A DNA stretch of 64,000 nt, taken from positions 12,473,426-12,537,425 of the forward strand of contig JAJEKV010000036.1 in the NCBI GenBank assembly GCA_021234155.1. Reading direction: 5' to 3'. How positions within the stretch are numbered: position 1 is the first letter of the stretch; every line of letters begins with the position of its first letter. The notes beneath the pieces are model-generated. The model was not told the DNA's origin. It did no database searches and saw only the letters and a program-made list of their open reading frames with translations. Source of the DNA: Isoetes taiwanensis (taxonomy: Eukaryota > Streptophyta > Lycopodiopsida > Isoetales > Isoetaceae). This document shows, piece by piece, positions 21,680 to 32,630 of this stretch. A program made the translations under genes and the position numbers.

Positions 21680-22426
21680 GAAGTTGTCGCCATTACCCCT
21701 TTATTTTGCCTTGGCGCATTTCTTTTAGGGGTAGTCAGATATTGTTCCTATGGTGGCTATCCTCTCTCTCTCCTAGTTTTCCACACATTGTATCTTCTTC
21801 TTTGTGATGAATGACAAAGCCTATCTATCATCGGCCGGTTTTGTGTCTCTCGCGAGTCCCTTCCCAGAATCCACGTGAAAATTAGTTTAGAAAGCAATTG
21901 TTTATGTTTCTATAACAATTATACTTTAAATTTAAAGATAAAGTTATATAATTAGAACTTGTAAAATATAAGTATCAAGAAAAATTAAGCTGACCAAAAT
22001 ATGGGGTGGTCACCATATAACCAAAATTTTATTAATAATTAAAATGGTACTAGCGTGGTGTCGAGCTGAGGCCAATAGAAGCTCCGGGAGGGGCAAGGAG
22101 GAGGTCGAGCTATGAAGACAACACAAAATTTTGTGGGAATGTGTTGCAAGGAATGAAGAGTACCTCGAGCGTTAATTATATATATGAAATATTAAAATTT
22201 TGATAAACTAAATTGTCGTGATAAGTAAATTATTGAGTAACTTGTTTAATGATGTTACGAATTGATAAGTTAATTCATAAGATAATTTAAAAATATTACC
22301 TTAAGGTAATCTTAATAAAGATGTAAGTATTATAGTAGTATATTGTATTGGTCGGGGTTGATTTGCGGGTTAGGAAGATTCAAGGTGGGAGACCCATGAT
22401 CTTTGGGGGCGGCATCATTTCAAAAT

Positions 22427-22436
22427 GAGGGGAGAA
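22427..22436 (+). other. Candidate polypurine tract
   Basis: GAGGGGAGAA lies directly before a TG that may open an LTR at 22437. The position and sequence fit the plus-strand primer of a Ty3/gypsy element ending here. No pol sequence is recognisable to the left. Confidence 0.45.
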
Positions 22437-24033
22437 TGTGGCGTTCCGGCCCGATTATCACGGTCCCGGGGCATTACTGCTATCTTTGCCTAAATCAGCG
22501 TATATACCACTCCGTGGCGTGTAATGCGTAGCGTGTAGCGGACGGGTAGCCCCTAGGGGGCAACTTGCAAAAGGTATGTGCATTTATTAATGTGCACATT
22601 TACCAATGTGCACATTTATTAAAGTGCACACCTTTCCATAATGGATACCTTTATGCCACCTAGCCATTAAAGGCAAGTGGGCCATTCCCAATTATCCCAC
22701 ATGCCTAAAGGGATAATTGGAAACCCTAGCCCCTAACCCCTTGTCTAGTTAGGTAGGAAGAAACCCTAACTTGCCATTTTTAGTCCATAGGGTTTTAGAG
22801 CTCTATTTTGGCTGCTCCGAGTCAAAACCGCCTCCCGGACTTCGATGCGGCGGGTGCACCATTAGTTTTCCTTGATTCAAGCGGTTCGGCGGGATGGTGA
22901 ACTTCGAGGCGGGGAGGAGGCGAGCCAAGGATCGGGGTATTTAGTCAATTTAATAGCCTAAGCCGTCTTCCGGTCATTGAATCAGTAGGTTTAGCCTATT
23001 AAATTGCCCATATAAACCACTTAGATCCCCGGATACGGACTCTAACTAAAGAACCTAACTCTATGATATAGATTAGATCTAGTTCTTTAGTTCTTACATG
23101 ATGTATATGGATGATGTATCTCTGTGAACTCCTTGTATTGGGAAGGGGGTAGAGGCCCTAAAGCTTGGTAGTAGATGCTCCTAGATTAGCCTCTCTAGCA
23201 CTTTGTAGATTCGGCTGTGCACAAGAGCCACACACAGTTGTGGGTGAAGGGGCGAGGGCCCGGCTTATAAAAGAGGTTAGGTGTTGACTCTTGAATGATC
23301 CCTACGGTGTGTAAAGTCTACCGGGGGATCATTGTGGACTAGGCCTAATGGCTTGCCCGCTGCGTGTGGGCAAGGCATGGGCTCGACACCGTGGGTGATC
23401 GTCACTCTCCGGTGGGTTCAAGTCGAATAAAGGCGGTGGCCCTCTAGTCACCTTGAGTCGGCATGTAGATCTCACGGAGGGAGAGATCCCTACACGCCCC
23501 ATCCGGGCGGGGAGATGCAACCCGGGGAATAGCCCCTCTGGCTATGCATCCGTGGGCTCTGATCGAGTCCCAACACTTTTGACCTACTGCGCAAGGTGTG
23601 CGGGGCAGGGAGGCGGATGGAGTGGTCAACCCTAAGCCATGTTCTATGCCCGCCAAATCCATTGCCATGAATTCTATCTGCAATGAACTCACGGAGACCA
23701 AAGCCGTCGGTCGACCCCTTGAGTCCCGAGCCTTGGGTAGAATTCTCCATATCTATTGTGCTGATCTTTGTCTATATGCGGATGTGGATGTACCACCCTT
23801 GAGGTGGATATGTCTTGATGTTGTATCTTGACATGTATATTTGCGGCTTCCATGACTAGGTAGGCCACGAGGGAGGCGGGGTAAAATGACCCCTTCACTC
23901 TTCTCCTTTGGAACTTCGTTCACGGTTGCGATTGATATGTGGAGGGCCACAATATCGGCATGGAGCTGGTATGGGGGATGAACTCTGTTTGTATCTGGTG
24001 GAGTGCACCGTATCGAGTAGAATGCGTCCGCGG
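22437..24033 (+). repeat. Candidate long LTR (about 1.6 kb)
   Basis: The interval opens with TGTGGCG after a polypurine tract and closes just before a tRNA-Met-type primer site at 24034. Its last bases read CCGCGG as called; if CGG stands for CAG, the end would be CCGCA-G, giving the usual TG...CA. It has a TATAAAA box at 23266 within GGCTTATAAAAGAGG, as an LTR promoter would. No second copy exists in the window, so the LTR cannot be confirmed by pairing. It is GC-richer than its left neighbour. Confidence 0.45.
23266..23272 (+). promoter_or_regulatory. TATA box inside the candidate LTR
   Basis: TATAAAA in a GC-rich context, about 1.17 kb before the candidate LTR end. No initiator or transcript evidence is available. 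Confidence 0.4.
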
Positions 24034-24044
24034 TGGTATCGAGC
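24034..24044 (+). other. Candidate primer binding site, tRNA-Met type
   Basis: TGGTATCGAGC, the standard TGGTATCAGAGC with CAG shown as CG. It is the same altered form as the chromovirus site at 4850-4863, on the opposite strand. Confidence 0.5.
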
Positions 24045-24230
24045 AATGTTCTTGGAGACCAAGAGCAAAGCGACCATGCTCCGAGTAGTACTAACTTGAT
24101 AGGATCCTCAAACCTCGAAAAATGGAATTTTTTTTCTCATTTTGTAGTATATGCTAAGCTAATATGAGTTAAAGTGAATGAGAACATAAAAAGACTAAAA
24201 TTAGTGAGCCAAACTTTCAAAAAGTAGGAT

Positions 24231-24300
24231 GGTCTCACCGCGTCGCGCCAAGGACGGATAATGAAAATCTCATTTTGGGCTGAAATAGCGTGTAATGAAC
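24231..24300 (+). repeat. 75-bp palindrome-containing element, copy 1
   Basis: Begins GTCTCACCGCGTCGCGCC, has the core AATGAAAATCTCATT, and ends near AGCGTGTAATGAACAT. It lies about 360 bp before the TATA box at 24593. Confidence 0.7.
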
Positions 24301-24445
24301 ATTAAACAAAACACCTTAAAAGTCATGAATTTGGAAAAATAACTTGGTAATTGAATTTTAAGCTAGGAATTAGCTAGAATTGGTATGTTACATTCCTAAA
24401 AACATGCTTAGAAAGTATAAAATCTAGCATTAGAATCCACCATGT

Positions 24446-24520
24446 GTCACCATACGTCGTGCGGGATCAAAAATGAAACTTTCATTTTCCCGATTAAAAG
24501 CAATGTGTGACCATGAGGTT
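24446..24520 (+). repeat. 75-bp palindrome-containing element, copy 2
   Basis: Begins GTCACCATACGTCGTGCGGG, has the core AATGAAACTTTCATT, and ends CAATGTGTGACCAT. It lies about 145 bp before the TATA box at 24593. Confidence 0.7.
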
Positions 24521-24592
24521 AGAAATGTTTAAATTTAGGTGTTTTAGGTGACCCAAAAGGGTAGTTTGAAATTTGACCTAAAATGGCCCGAT

Positions 24593-24600
24593 CTATAAAT
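24593..24600 (+). promoter_or_regulatory. TATA box upstream of the histone H3-like locus
   Basis: CTATAAATAAAC about 105 bp before the ATG at 24699. A second locus at 26501 has the same TCTATAAATA box and the same two upstream palindromic elements, which suggests a shared promoter design. Confidence 0.5.
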
Positions 24601-24698
24601 AAACCTAGGACCCCCTCATCCACATTCTTCCTTAGAAAATCGCTCCCCTTGCCAAGGCGATTTTTTAGTATACATTTATCGGATCGAGGCAGTCAAAT

Positions 24699-25926
24699 AT
24701 GGCGGGCGAAACAAACGCTAGAGTCCCTCGGTGTTACTCCTCCAGTAGCCCTACTCCAAGAGATGTTTTTCGGTGGTATCGCTCGGCAAAGGAGGTCAAA
24801 GCGAGGGGGGAGTTGTCGAAGGAGCACCCGGCAACATCAGCGACCAAGAAGGGGTGGGGCCGGAGGTGGAGGGAGGATGCACACTCCGGCCCGGGAGCGA
24901 GGTCCTAGGCGAAGAAGCGGCGGGCGTCATGCGAGAAGATCCTCGAAGAAGTGGAGGAGGAGGAAAGGAAGAAGAAGGAAGAAGCGGGGATCGGGCCGAG
25001 GAGGAAAGGAAGAGGAAGGAAAAGAACAAAGATCGGACCGAGGGCGGTGAGGAGGAAGAGCTCAGCGGCATGGATAAAGATGCATGAAGCCAAAGCGCGT
25101 CCGGGGAAAAAGAAGAAAGAGGGGAAGAGGAGGAGGGCGAGCGAGGCCCGGGGAGTTGAAGAAGAGGAAGGCGAAGATCGTGAAGGTGGGCAAAAAGGCT
25201 TCGTGAATGTTAAGCGGGTAAAGGGTTTGATCATCAGCGAACCATCGGTGACCGGCCCGCCCTCCTCAGAGCGATTCAGAGCCGAATCGTCCCCAACGAG
25301 GGTGCAAGCTCTTCAAAACCCCGGTGAGGAAAAGGCCCGATTACCCCGACCCAACAGCAACCGGTGACCTTGAAGAAGCCCCCACCATACCCGGCGTGGG
25401 ATAGGGTCAAAGCACCGCGACCCCTGACCCGAGCGATGCGTGATAGACCCGTCAAGGTCTATCGAGGAAGAAACTAAGGGGACACAACGCCTTCATGGTG
25501 AAGTGGGAGGCATTGCATGTCTCGGGACAGTAGGGACTACTCGAAGGTGGACGCAGGAAGAGCCAAACTCACGAAGCCGCCCTGAAGCCCAAGCCTCCTA
25601 GACCACCCGGGGAAGAGGGGACCGGCGGGGAAGGAGGCGGGAGGAGAGCCACCTGAAGGAGATCAGGTACTTTCCGAGCGTAGCTATGGGTTTTGATCCC
25701 AGGTGCACCGTTCGCCCGCCTAGTCAGAGAGGTCATCGAGTACAACAACGGATATGAGGGTGGCGGGGCGAGATGTTTCTTGGCCTGCAAGAAGCGTGAG
25801 CAAAAAGCGGTGCAACATTTTGAAGATTCGACGGCTGCCGCGGTTCATGCGAAGAGGGTCACACTCATGAGGCAAGACATGCATCTTGCTAGTCACATCA
25901 AGGGAGGCGCCCTTAAGATTTTGTAA
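24699..25926 (+). pseudogene. Histone H3-fold protein with CENH3-like signature, frame broken as called
   Basis: The C-terminal frame (to the stop at 25926) reads IPGAPFARLVREV, HFEDS, AVHAKRVTLMRQD and ends IKGG. This is the H3 histone fold, helix 1 to the C-terminus. The stretch LKEIR (about 25653-25667), one frame away, is the N-terminal helix, and FLGLQEA near 25768, in another frame, is helix 2. LIPxAxF, a Trp before helix 2 (GWRGEM in that frame) and RVTLMRxD are features of plant CENH3 rather than canonical H3 (RKLPF, RVTIMPKD). The upstream 900 bp encodes a long, very charged Lys/Arg/Glu-rich tail in shifting frames, much longer than the usual CENH3 tail. No intron is visible within the fold. 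It could be a retrocopy, a diverged gene, or cargo of the preceding candidate LTR element. The frame breaks may be CAG/CTG miscalls. Given these, I label it pseudogene only for the called sequence. Confidence 0.7.
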
Positions 25927-26040
25927 ATAATAAAAAATTTGTTAATATAAGCGGTTTAATATGTGTAATCTTGCTTAACTAGGTTAAGTTATGGAAATTT
26001 GGCTTTTGTTTTAGTTAAAATGGACATTTTGAGCAAATTT

Positions 26041-26115
26041 GAGGCGATGTCTCCTGCGTCGCGCCGGGGCGAGAAAATGAACTTTTCATTTTTTTGGTAG
26101 CGCAACGTGTGAACC
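26041..26115 (+). repeat. 75-bp palindrome-containing element, copy 3
   Basis: Begins GTCTCCTGCGTCGCGCCGGG, has the core AATGAACTTTTCATT, and ends GCAACGTGTGAACCAT. It lies about 450 bp before the TATA box at 26501. Confidence 0.75.
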
Positions 26116-26244
26116 ATACTAAAAAGTGCCTAAAAGCGCTCCAAATTGACCAAATAAGGGGTTAATTACGCCTAGCTTGGCGGAGTCAATAGAATTAGAC
26201 CCTTACATCACTCAAATTGGACAAGTTTAACCCAATTAGAGGCA

Positions 26245-26318
26245 ATGTCTCCGCGTCGGCCCGGGCCGGAAAATGAAAAGTTCATTATCGGTGCGAGGCT
26301 TAGCGATGTGAACCTCTT
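26245..26318 (+). repeat. 75-bp palindrome-containing element, copy 4
   Basis: Begins GTCTCCGCGTCGGCCCGGG, has the core AATGAAAAGTTCATT, and ends GCGATGTGAACC. It lies about 250 bp before the TATA box at 26501. Confidence 0.75.
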
Positions 26319-26500
26319 TATTTTCTCCATCATGCCATATCCAAATGACCTCTAGTTTGTTGCAATAGGTTCATTAGCTGATCTTAGCATGCTCAAACCC
26401 CAAAGTAGCCTTCAAATTCTCAATTGGACCTCCTAATAGGTCAGAATTGCCCAAACCCCATAAATTTCTAGGTCATCCAAAATTAGGGTTTTCACTTCTC

Positions 26501-26507
26501 TATAAAT
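26501..26507 (+). promoter_or_regulatory. TATA box of a second locus
   Basis: TCTCTATAAATAGG followed after about 110 bp by the ATG at 26619. It has the same arrangement as the H3-like locus 1.9 kb upstream. Confidence 0.45.
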
Positions 26508-26618
26508 AGGTCCCCATTTCTCACTTAGCACCCTACAAGTTTGCTCTTGACGTTTAGGCGATCTTCCAACTCCAGTGGCTTTTGCATCTGTTTGTTAGTC
26601 TCATCTTCCCCGGATCCA

Positions 26619-28120
26619 TGGCAGCTGGCGACTTGAGGCGATGGTGCAGCGCCCGGTGCCCATCTTTAGAGGCTGATATCAGCGACATCTTAGAGTGCGT
26701 AGGAAAGAAATAGATGTCAAGCCACTCTTGCCTAACAACCAGGCATATAGGCAAGTCTTAGCAGGAGTTCAAGCTAGAGTAGCACCCTCCCTAGTGTAGC
26801 TACCACCTTGCATAGACTATTTTGTTCCAGCCCATCCCTTCAGCGTGGTGGGTGATGTCGAACATTGCCAAGTACTTGACAAACAAGGCCTGAGAGGTTG
26901 CGGATTATATGGTCTTGGCGGTTGACAAGGACAAATATTTCTCCTACGCCGCCCTTAGCCATTTCTTTTCCGTCTTTGAAAACCCAATGGGGGGAACCTC
27001 TATTCCTCCCATGGAGGTGGACCCAAGACCTCGATGCTTGAAGCGGATGCTTTTGCGATTACCGGCAAAGGCGGGGAAGGAAGGTCGAGAAGAAGAGGAA
27101 TCGGACGAGGAAAAGTACCTGGCTTCGACCCGAGGAGGAAGACGGCGGCAAGCGAAAAGGAGGCTAACCAACCCGGCGGGCCGGCGGACCCTCAGAGTCA
27201 CTCTCCCACTTGGGCTAGGCATCACAAGCCCTAGCCCCCATCATCATCGGCGGTGAGGAGTATCTGCTCCCTCGGCGACATCGAAATCTCCACGAATCAC
27301 GAGGGCGAGGGGCTCCGGCTTGATGAGTTCTTTGCACCAACTTCTGGCGACAACGGTTCAGGCGACTTCATCGTCGGGGGAGCCCTCGGAACTTCCGCTT
27401 CAAGTGAGGGAAGCCGACACCTATCTGAGGAGTCGACTTCCAACATCGAGGCCTATAGCAACATCAAGCAAATAATGGCCTTGCGAGCTGCCGGCGAGGG
27501 AGGAGTTCTCGCCCTCCCGGGGAGCGGATGGGGATCAGCGGCAAGACCACGAGCATCTTGATGTCGAGCTCCTCGACACCACCTCCGAAAAGAGGGGCGG
27601 GGGATCGACGCTCAGTGCGTCGCTTCGACAATGAGAGACTACCAAATGGCCCGAGGTAGAGGTCGATGAATCTGGCGGAGGCATAAGCCCGGGAGAACAG
27701 CGGGTGGAAGTCATCCCGGTAACACTGCGATGATAGATTATTTGGTACTGCCTTTAGCTTTGGATGGAAGAATAAGCGGTAATACCGCATAAAATTCAGT
27801 CCAGGCGAAGAAGTGTTCATGCTCATTGCACTCGGCTTTGGCGGACATGCTTTCGAATATTTGCAAATGTCGACTATCTTTGTCTTAGTTAAAGAGGCGA
27901 TGGCGCCGACCTCTTGACTTAGTGCCCTCTAAACTGGCGGGGAAGATTGGCGTGCCGCTGGCCTACACCTCGGCCGCGAGGGTAAGAGAATTGGTGACAG
28001 CCTTGCAGAGGCGGGGCCGTCGACCAATGTCCTCGGGGAAACTTGGGGCCTTCCGGTAGGAATGGCCCAAGTTAAGTTCACCGAAGACAACCCATCCCTG
28101 CGCGATTTCAAGAATAGTTA
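26619..28120 (+). pseudogene. Unidentified GC-rich coding-like locus downstream of the H3-like gene
   Basis: Coding-like text shifts frame several times. It includes NIAKYLTNKA and EVADYMVLAVDKDKYFSY (about 26860-26945), an acidic and basic stretch (EEEESDEEKY, GGRRRQAKRR) near 27090-27160, and a more ordered end with KLAGKIGVPLAYTSAARV near 27930-27985. A polyadenylation-like AT-rich stretch with TATTATATAATATAAATATAA follows at 28150. I do not recognise a family; the first part faintly resembles a histone-fold or gag helix, too weakly to name. Broken frames may reflect base-calling loss. Confidence 0.35.
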
Positions 28121-28369
28121 GACTCTTGATCCAGAGGGGTTTTGTATTAGGATATTATATAATATAAATATAATTTCTTTTGCACTTTAAATGTTTTGTT
28201 GATGTATTTTTGTTCCACAATTATAACAACAAACATATAATCACAAAGACAAATAAAACTAACCAGGCCCTTGTTTTTTCTTTTACCTTTTGTTGGGTGT
28301 ATGTTGTATTTTTGTTTTAACAAGGCTCATACTTTACTTAATAAGATTGGGTCCATTAGGGTCTCTCCC

Positions 28370-28865
28370 CCTCAGATGTTGTATGGAGTTTCCAACTTGG
28401 CACCCCACCTTGCCTCGCATACCGCCTCTCGGCCAGACATCACCTTTGGCACCCCACCTTGCCCGATAATGCCGCCCCGCTTGGGGACATCACCGGTGCA
28501 AATTGGGTAATTTGGCACCCCTACCTTGCCCACCTGCCTGCATAATGCCCTCGCCGTGACATCATCCGGGTGTAATGGGCTGGGCGCCAATTTGGCACTT
28601 TATCATTTGGGCCAAGATAACGCCGTATTATCACTGGGTGCAAATTAAGGCGCTCACTTTGTTTCCTGTGTGATGTCCGGGGCAAGATGTAATTTTGCAC
28701 CCCACCTGCCCCTACCTGCATATCACCGGGGTGGGGGAACGCCCAATTTGCACCCCACCTTGCCCTCGCATAACGCCCTCGCCTTACATCACTTGGGGTG
28801 AATTGGGCGGGCTTCAATTTGGCACCCCACCTTGCCTGCATACTCTGCCCTGCCCAGACATCACA
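28370..28865 (+). repeat. GC-rich tandem repeat with about 60-bp units
   Basis: Units contain TTTGGCACCCCACCTTGCC, GCATAACGCCC and ACATCACCGGGTGCAAATTGG. About seven or eight degenerate units. ORFs on either strand here are translated repeat. Confidence 0.9.
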
Positions 28866-30290
28866 TGATTAAATAAATAAAAAAAAAAGAATATGCTCAA
28901 TGAAGAATTGAAGTGTGCTTCTCTAGCATATTGAATACAAACATGTGAAGGAAATATATGTATTGTAATGTAGATATTGTTCACCGGTATATCTCCAAGT
29001 GACTAGGCTTGTATGTTTTGGAAATTGGGCGAAAATATCACTAGTCAAAGATTTCAAGGCCCTTAACAATGGTCTTGTCTATCTTGTGATGGTTTATTTT
29101 TTGACCTCTCGCCTAGGCCTAGGCCTATGTACTACTAGTAACAAATCAAGGCCCTTTTAGTCAATTTTGTTATTTTTGTCTAGGTACCACCACTATGTAC
29201 TTGGGGACAAACTCATTTTCTTTAAATCTTGTCTTGTCTAGGAACCTCAGAGTCTAGTAACTAATCACTATAAGTGAGTCATGTCCGCAAGAAATCCGCA
29301 AAGAAATTTTGCAGGAGCATTATTTTTTTACCTCTTGTCTTGTCTAGTAACCAGAACTCCGCCCTAGTCCCGTCTCGAAAGAAATCCGCGCCGCCACATA
29401 TGCTCTTTGAAGCAATTCCTCGGCAATAAATCCTCGCTAAACTTAATATTTTCTTATATCCTTAGATGCGCACATGCTCAAAACAAGCACCATTTGAAGC
29501 AAATCCTTCATCCTTATAATATTTCAACCATTATGGCTGCATCTACATCTCCGTGAACTACTTTGAAATACAAGAGCAGATTCATGGCGCAAGTATTACT
29601 AACAGGATTTATGGCAAAGACAAGAATACTAGCAGATTCATGGCAGCCTCACTCTCGGGCAACGATCTCTCATGAAATATTGTGTCTTCGTGGAAGGCCA
29701 CAAATGAAGGAGTGATTCCGCGCCTCTTCATCGGGATAACTTCAATCCGATCATGCCGCCAAACTCCAACATGGTGCCAAACTCAGCCCATGGTGCCAAA
29801 CCCAACCCTCCCGCTTCTTCTTCCCAATAGCAAGATCGAAGCTTGGCCCTAAAACACATTATCCGAGCCGGTCATACCCGCCATACCATACCCGGCCATC
29901 TCGGCCATACCCGCCAAGTTTCAAGCTCCGCCATACCCGGCTACCACCGCCGCCATACCATAGCCAATAGGTTTTGCCATAGCTCAAGTCATTGTTAGTT
30001 AGCCGCTAAGCAATACCATACCCCATAGGTTTTTGCCATGGATAGAAGTCGTGTTAGGTTAGCCGCTAGGGTTAGGTTAGGTTAGCTTTAGTTTACTTAA
30101 TTTTAATTTTTAGTTACACAACGATTTTTTTCTTAGTTAATTGAATTCTTTTTGCATAATGCTCCTTTTAAGCAACACTTCCATAACATTAATAAATATG
30201 TTATTGGACGTGAAGCTATATGTTGTCCATGACATCCTTCTCAACCTCTTTCTTTCATTGCCTTGCAAGTTCTGTTGCCTCGCATCATTC
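28866..30290. other. Low-complexity stretch without a recognised gene
   Basis: Contains repeated phrases GTCTTGTCTAGTAACC (29.1-29.4 kb), a run of CCATACCCGCC-type repeats at 29870-29970 and a paired TAGGTTTTTGCCATGG/GTTAGGTTAGCCGCTA motif at 29960-30090. CAG and CTG are scarce. Nothing gene-like. Confidence 0.5.
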
Positions 30291-30293
30291 CCA

Positions 30294-31960
30294 TCATTCT
30301 TTTTGACCTCTCCTTCTCAAAGGATACTTTCTAGTAACCTTGGTTTTGGTCTGAATAGCCGCTTTGGCCTTGCCACCTCCCTTTCTTTTTGCTAGTCTCT
30401 TTCTTTTATTCAATGTCTTTTTTCCTTCCCCCGTTTTCTTCACAACCACATCAGCTTTTTTCTTCTTGATCTTGCTTCGCTTCTTCCCCGTTGGAGTGTC
30501 TAAGACATACTCAATCTCCTCATCCTGAAGCATCCTTTGTTTCTTTCCCTCAAATTTATCACACTTAACCGCATTGGGGTCACCCGGCCCTGCACATTCT
30601 CTATTTCAATATCGTAATCATCCCCCTACATGACTCAACCTTTCTTCTTCGTAAGCAGTATGGACTTCAATTGGTCGTATTGCACATCCTGGGACTTCAA
30701 TTGGTCGATTGTACATCTACTACATCTTCAATGTCCGACCATTTGATCCCAAATCTGATTTCAAACTTAATCTAGGATCAAAGGAAGCAACCTCTTCAAT
30801 CGCAATAGAATGCTCAAGCCAAGCTCAACATAAAGGTCTTCGTGAACTAGGTATTCACATTTCAAACATTTGCCTTCCTTTTAACAAGGTAAAAGACACA
30901 TCACATGATATTCATGTGAGCAATCAAGAATTAAAGAAAGCTTGTACTTATCAGAAATCCCAAACCACAAGCATTACAAAATTTTTGTAAAAACCCGAAG
31001 ATTTCTCTTGATGGTGTTGATGCAGTAAAGTTGAATTCTTGATGTCTCCTAGACCGCCAAGGTTTTTGCATATTCCTTGGTCGCTTTGATGTCACCATCC
31101 AGCTTGAATTAATTCCTCGCCTCCAAATTTCCCTTCTTCAAAAATCGATCCGATCTCCAGTGTCCGTGATAATGACTCCATGGACTCTCGCAAAGATACC
31201 CCTCAAACATTAACTTTCTCTCCAACTCCTTTATTTCCTCGCTCTACTTCCTCGCGGTCATGAACAGCCCCCTCTTTTCAACAAGCGCTGATTTCAATTG
31301 TTCCATGTCAGGTCTTTTTTCGGTTAGCCTTTTAAAAAATTTTGTCATTTGACTTTTTTCACCGCCAAAGCAACAACTATATCCTCGTGATTTCTTTTTC
31401 CATCCGAAGTTTTCTTGATCATAAGTTTTTCCAGATTCTCCGCCACTATCCGTAGATTCGGCTTCAAGTTTGTCCGATCAAGTTTACTACTTGCTACCTT
31501 TTTTGCTCGAAACCCAGGCTTTGAATCAATTTCTTGTTTCTCTTTAACACCTTGAACTCTCTACCGCTATGCCCTCAGAAACCATAACCTCGTGGCACCA
31601 TATATGCCAATTGATTTGATGGCCTTCGTGATCTTCAAGACCTTCTTGGCAATTTTCCCAAGCAAATGCAAAGGCAAATTGCTTCCCCGACTTCGCTGTT
31701 TGAAACCCCATCCGATAAAGAATCCTTAACAAACCGTCCAATTTGGCCTTCGATGTGGTCAATAGCAAAGAACTTTAGTGCCAGCCTTCGACTTGGGATT
31801 GAGGGGTTCTTGCCAAACCGATTCCCCACCGCTTTGTGTAACATTATTTGCCGCCCAATTGAATCGCTTCGAGGTCGCAAAACCATGGTTTGAAAGGCCG
31901 TATCCTTTTCAAATCCTCACCAGAATCGCCTCTACCATTGTAATCGATTCAATTTAATGT
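30294..31960 (-). pseudogene. Unidentified gene-like region with a Lys-rich nuclear-type tail
   Basis: Reading right to left, a frame at 31635-31886 begins MVLRPRSDSIGRQ and includes LALKFFAIDHIEGQIG. Charged, coiled-coil-like text in broken frames follows to about 31000. The end (30294-30533) reads DEEIEYVLDTPTGKKR and then a strongly basic KKKK/RKR tail. That would suit a nuclear or nucleic-acid-binding protein. No known domain was recognised, and joins between frames are guesses. Confidence 0.25.
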
Positions 31961-32104
31961 AAGTTCCCGATAATTGATCTATGATGTGAGCGGAGAAAAA
32001 ACCGTGAGCAAAAGAAACACAAATTGGGATCAAAAAGGAAGGTGCCCGGAAGCTAGGTGCGCCAAAACCGAGGTCGAGATTGTGGGAGGTATAACTACGG
32101 GTTG

Positions 32105-32181
32105 CTAAGTGCTTGGAAGTGCTTTAGGTGCTAAGTGCTTTCGCTTTTTTGGGTAGCATTACCATATTTACACCCATTATG
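32105..32181 (+). repeat. AAGTGCT heptamer cluster 1
   Basis: Four AAGTGCT/AGGTGCT heptamers followed by GGGTAGCATTACCATATTTAC. The latter phrase recurs at 56324-56344 next to cluster 4. Confidence 0.75.
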
Positions 32182-32289
32182 CTTAAAGCACCAAATCGCC
32201 CGACCTTCTTGGATACCTAGAACCCTTAATCAATGGGCGTATTCCCTCATCCAAAATTGAGATTTTGATGACTATGGACTTCCCTTGAT

Positions 32290-32630
32290 GCCTTTCGCCC
32301 TCAAGCTACGATGGACCCCTCGTGATTGGGACTGCTTTTGGCAATCCTTACAATCATCTGTTACTAAATTTTAATTGTTGGTACCCAATCCCCTCGACAA
32401 ATACTGCACTCCCAAATGCTTATAGTAAATCTTGGCACGCCTTTAACAACTATTGTTTTCTCCCCTTCCTTGGTATTTGAGACTTTCTAGTATGCTATTA
32501 CTTGTAAAGTTTACATCACTCTTGTGATCTTTCAACGGAATCAGTCCCATGGTGGCCAGCCCTACATGATGACGGAGGTTGGCATCCTTCCTTCGTGGGT
32601 CATTTATACTTCCCATCCGAGGACAAAGTT
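32290..32630 (+). pseudogene. DIRS-type polyprotein fragment in C1
   Basis: One frame reads NCWYPIPSTNTALPNAYSKS, then SWHAFNNYCF; another reads VPWWPALHDD and WHPSF. This pattern (NAF/NAYSxxW, NNYxxPPF, PWWP) matches, from memory, the segment between RNase H and the tyrosine recombinase in DIRS-type elements. The frames shift twice. Confidence 0.5.

Noticed and set aside
24773-25367. Lys/Glu/Arg-rich frames as a separate gag or nucleolar protein
   Set aside because: They run into the H3 fold on the same strand with no terminator or second promoter between, so a long tail of that protein is simpler. A separate gene is not excluded.
30060-30090. Telomere-like repeat (GGTTAGGTTAGG)
   Set aside because: Only three short, imperfect units. 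Not the plant TTTAGGG unit and not an array.
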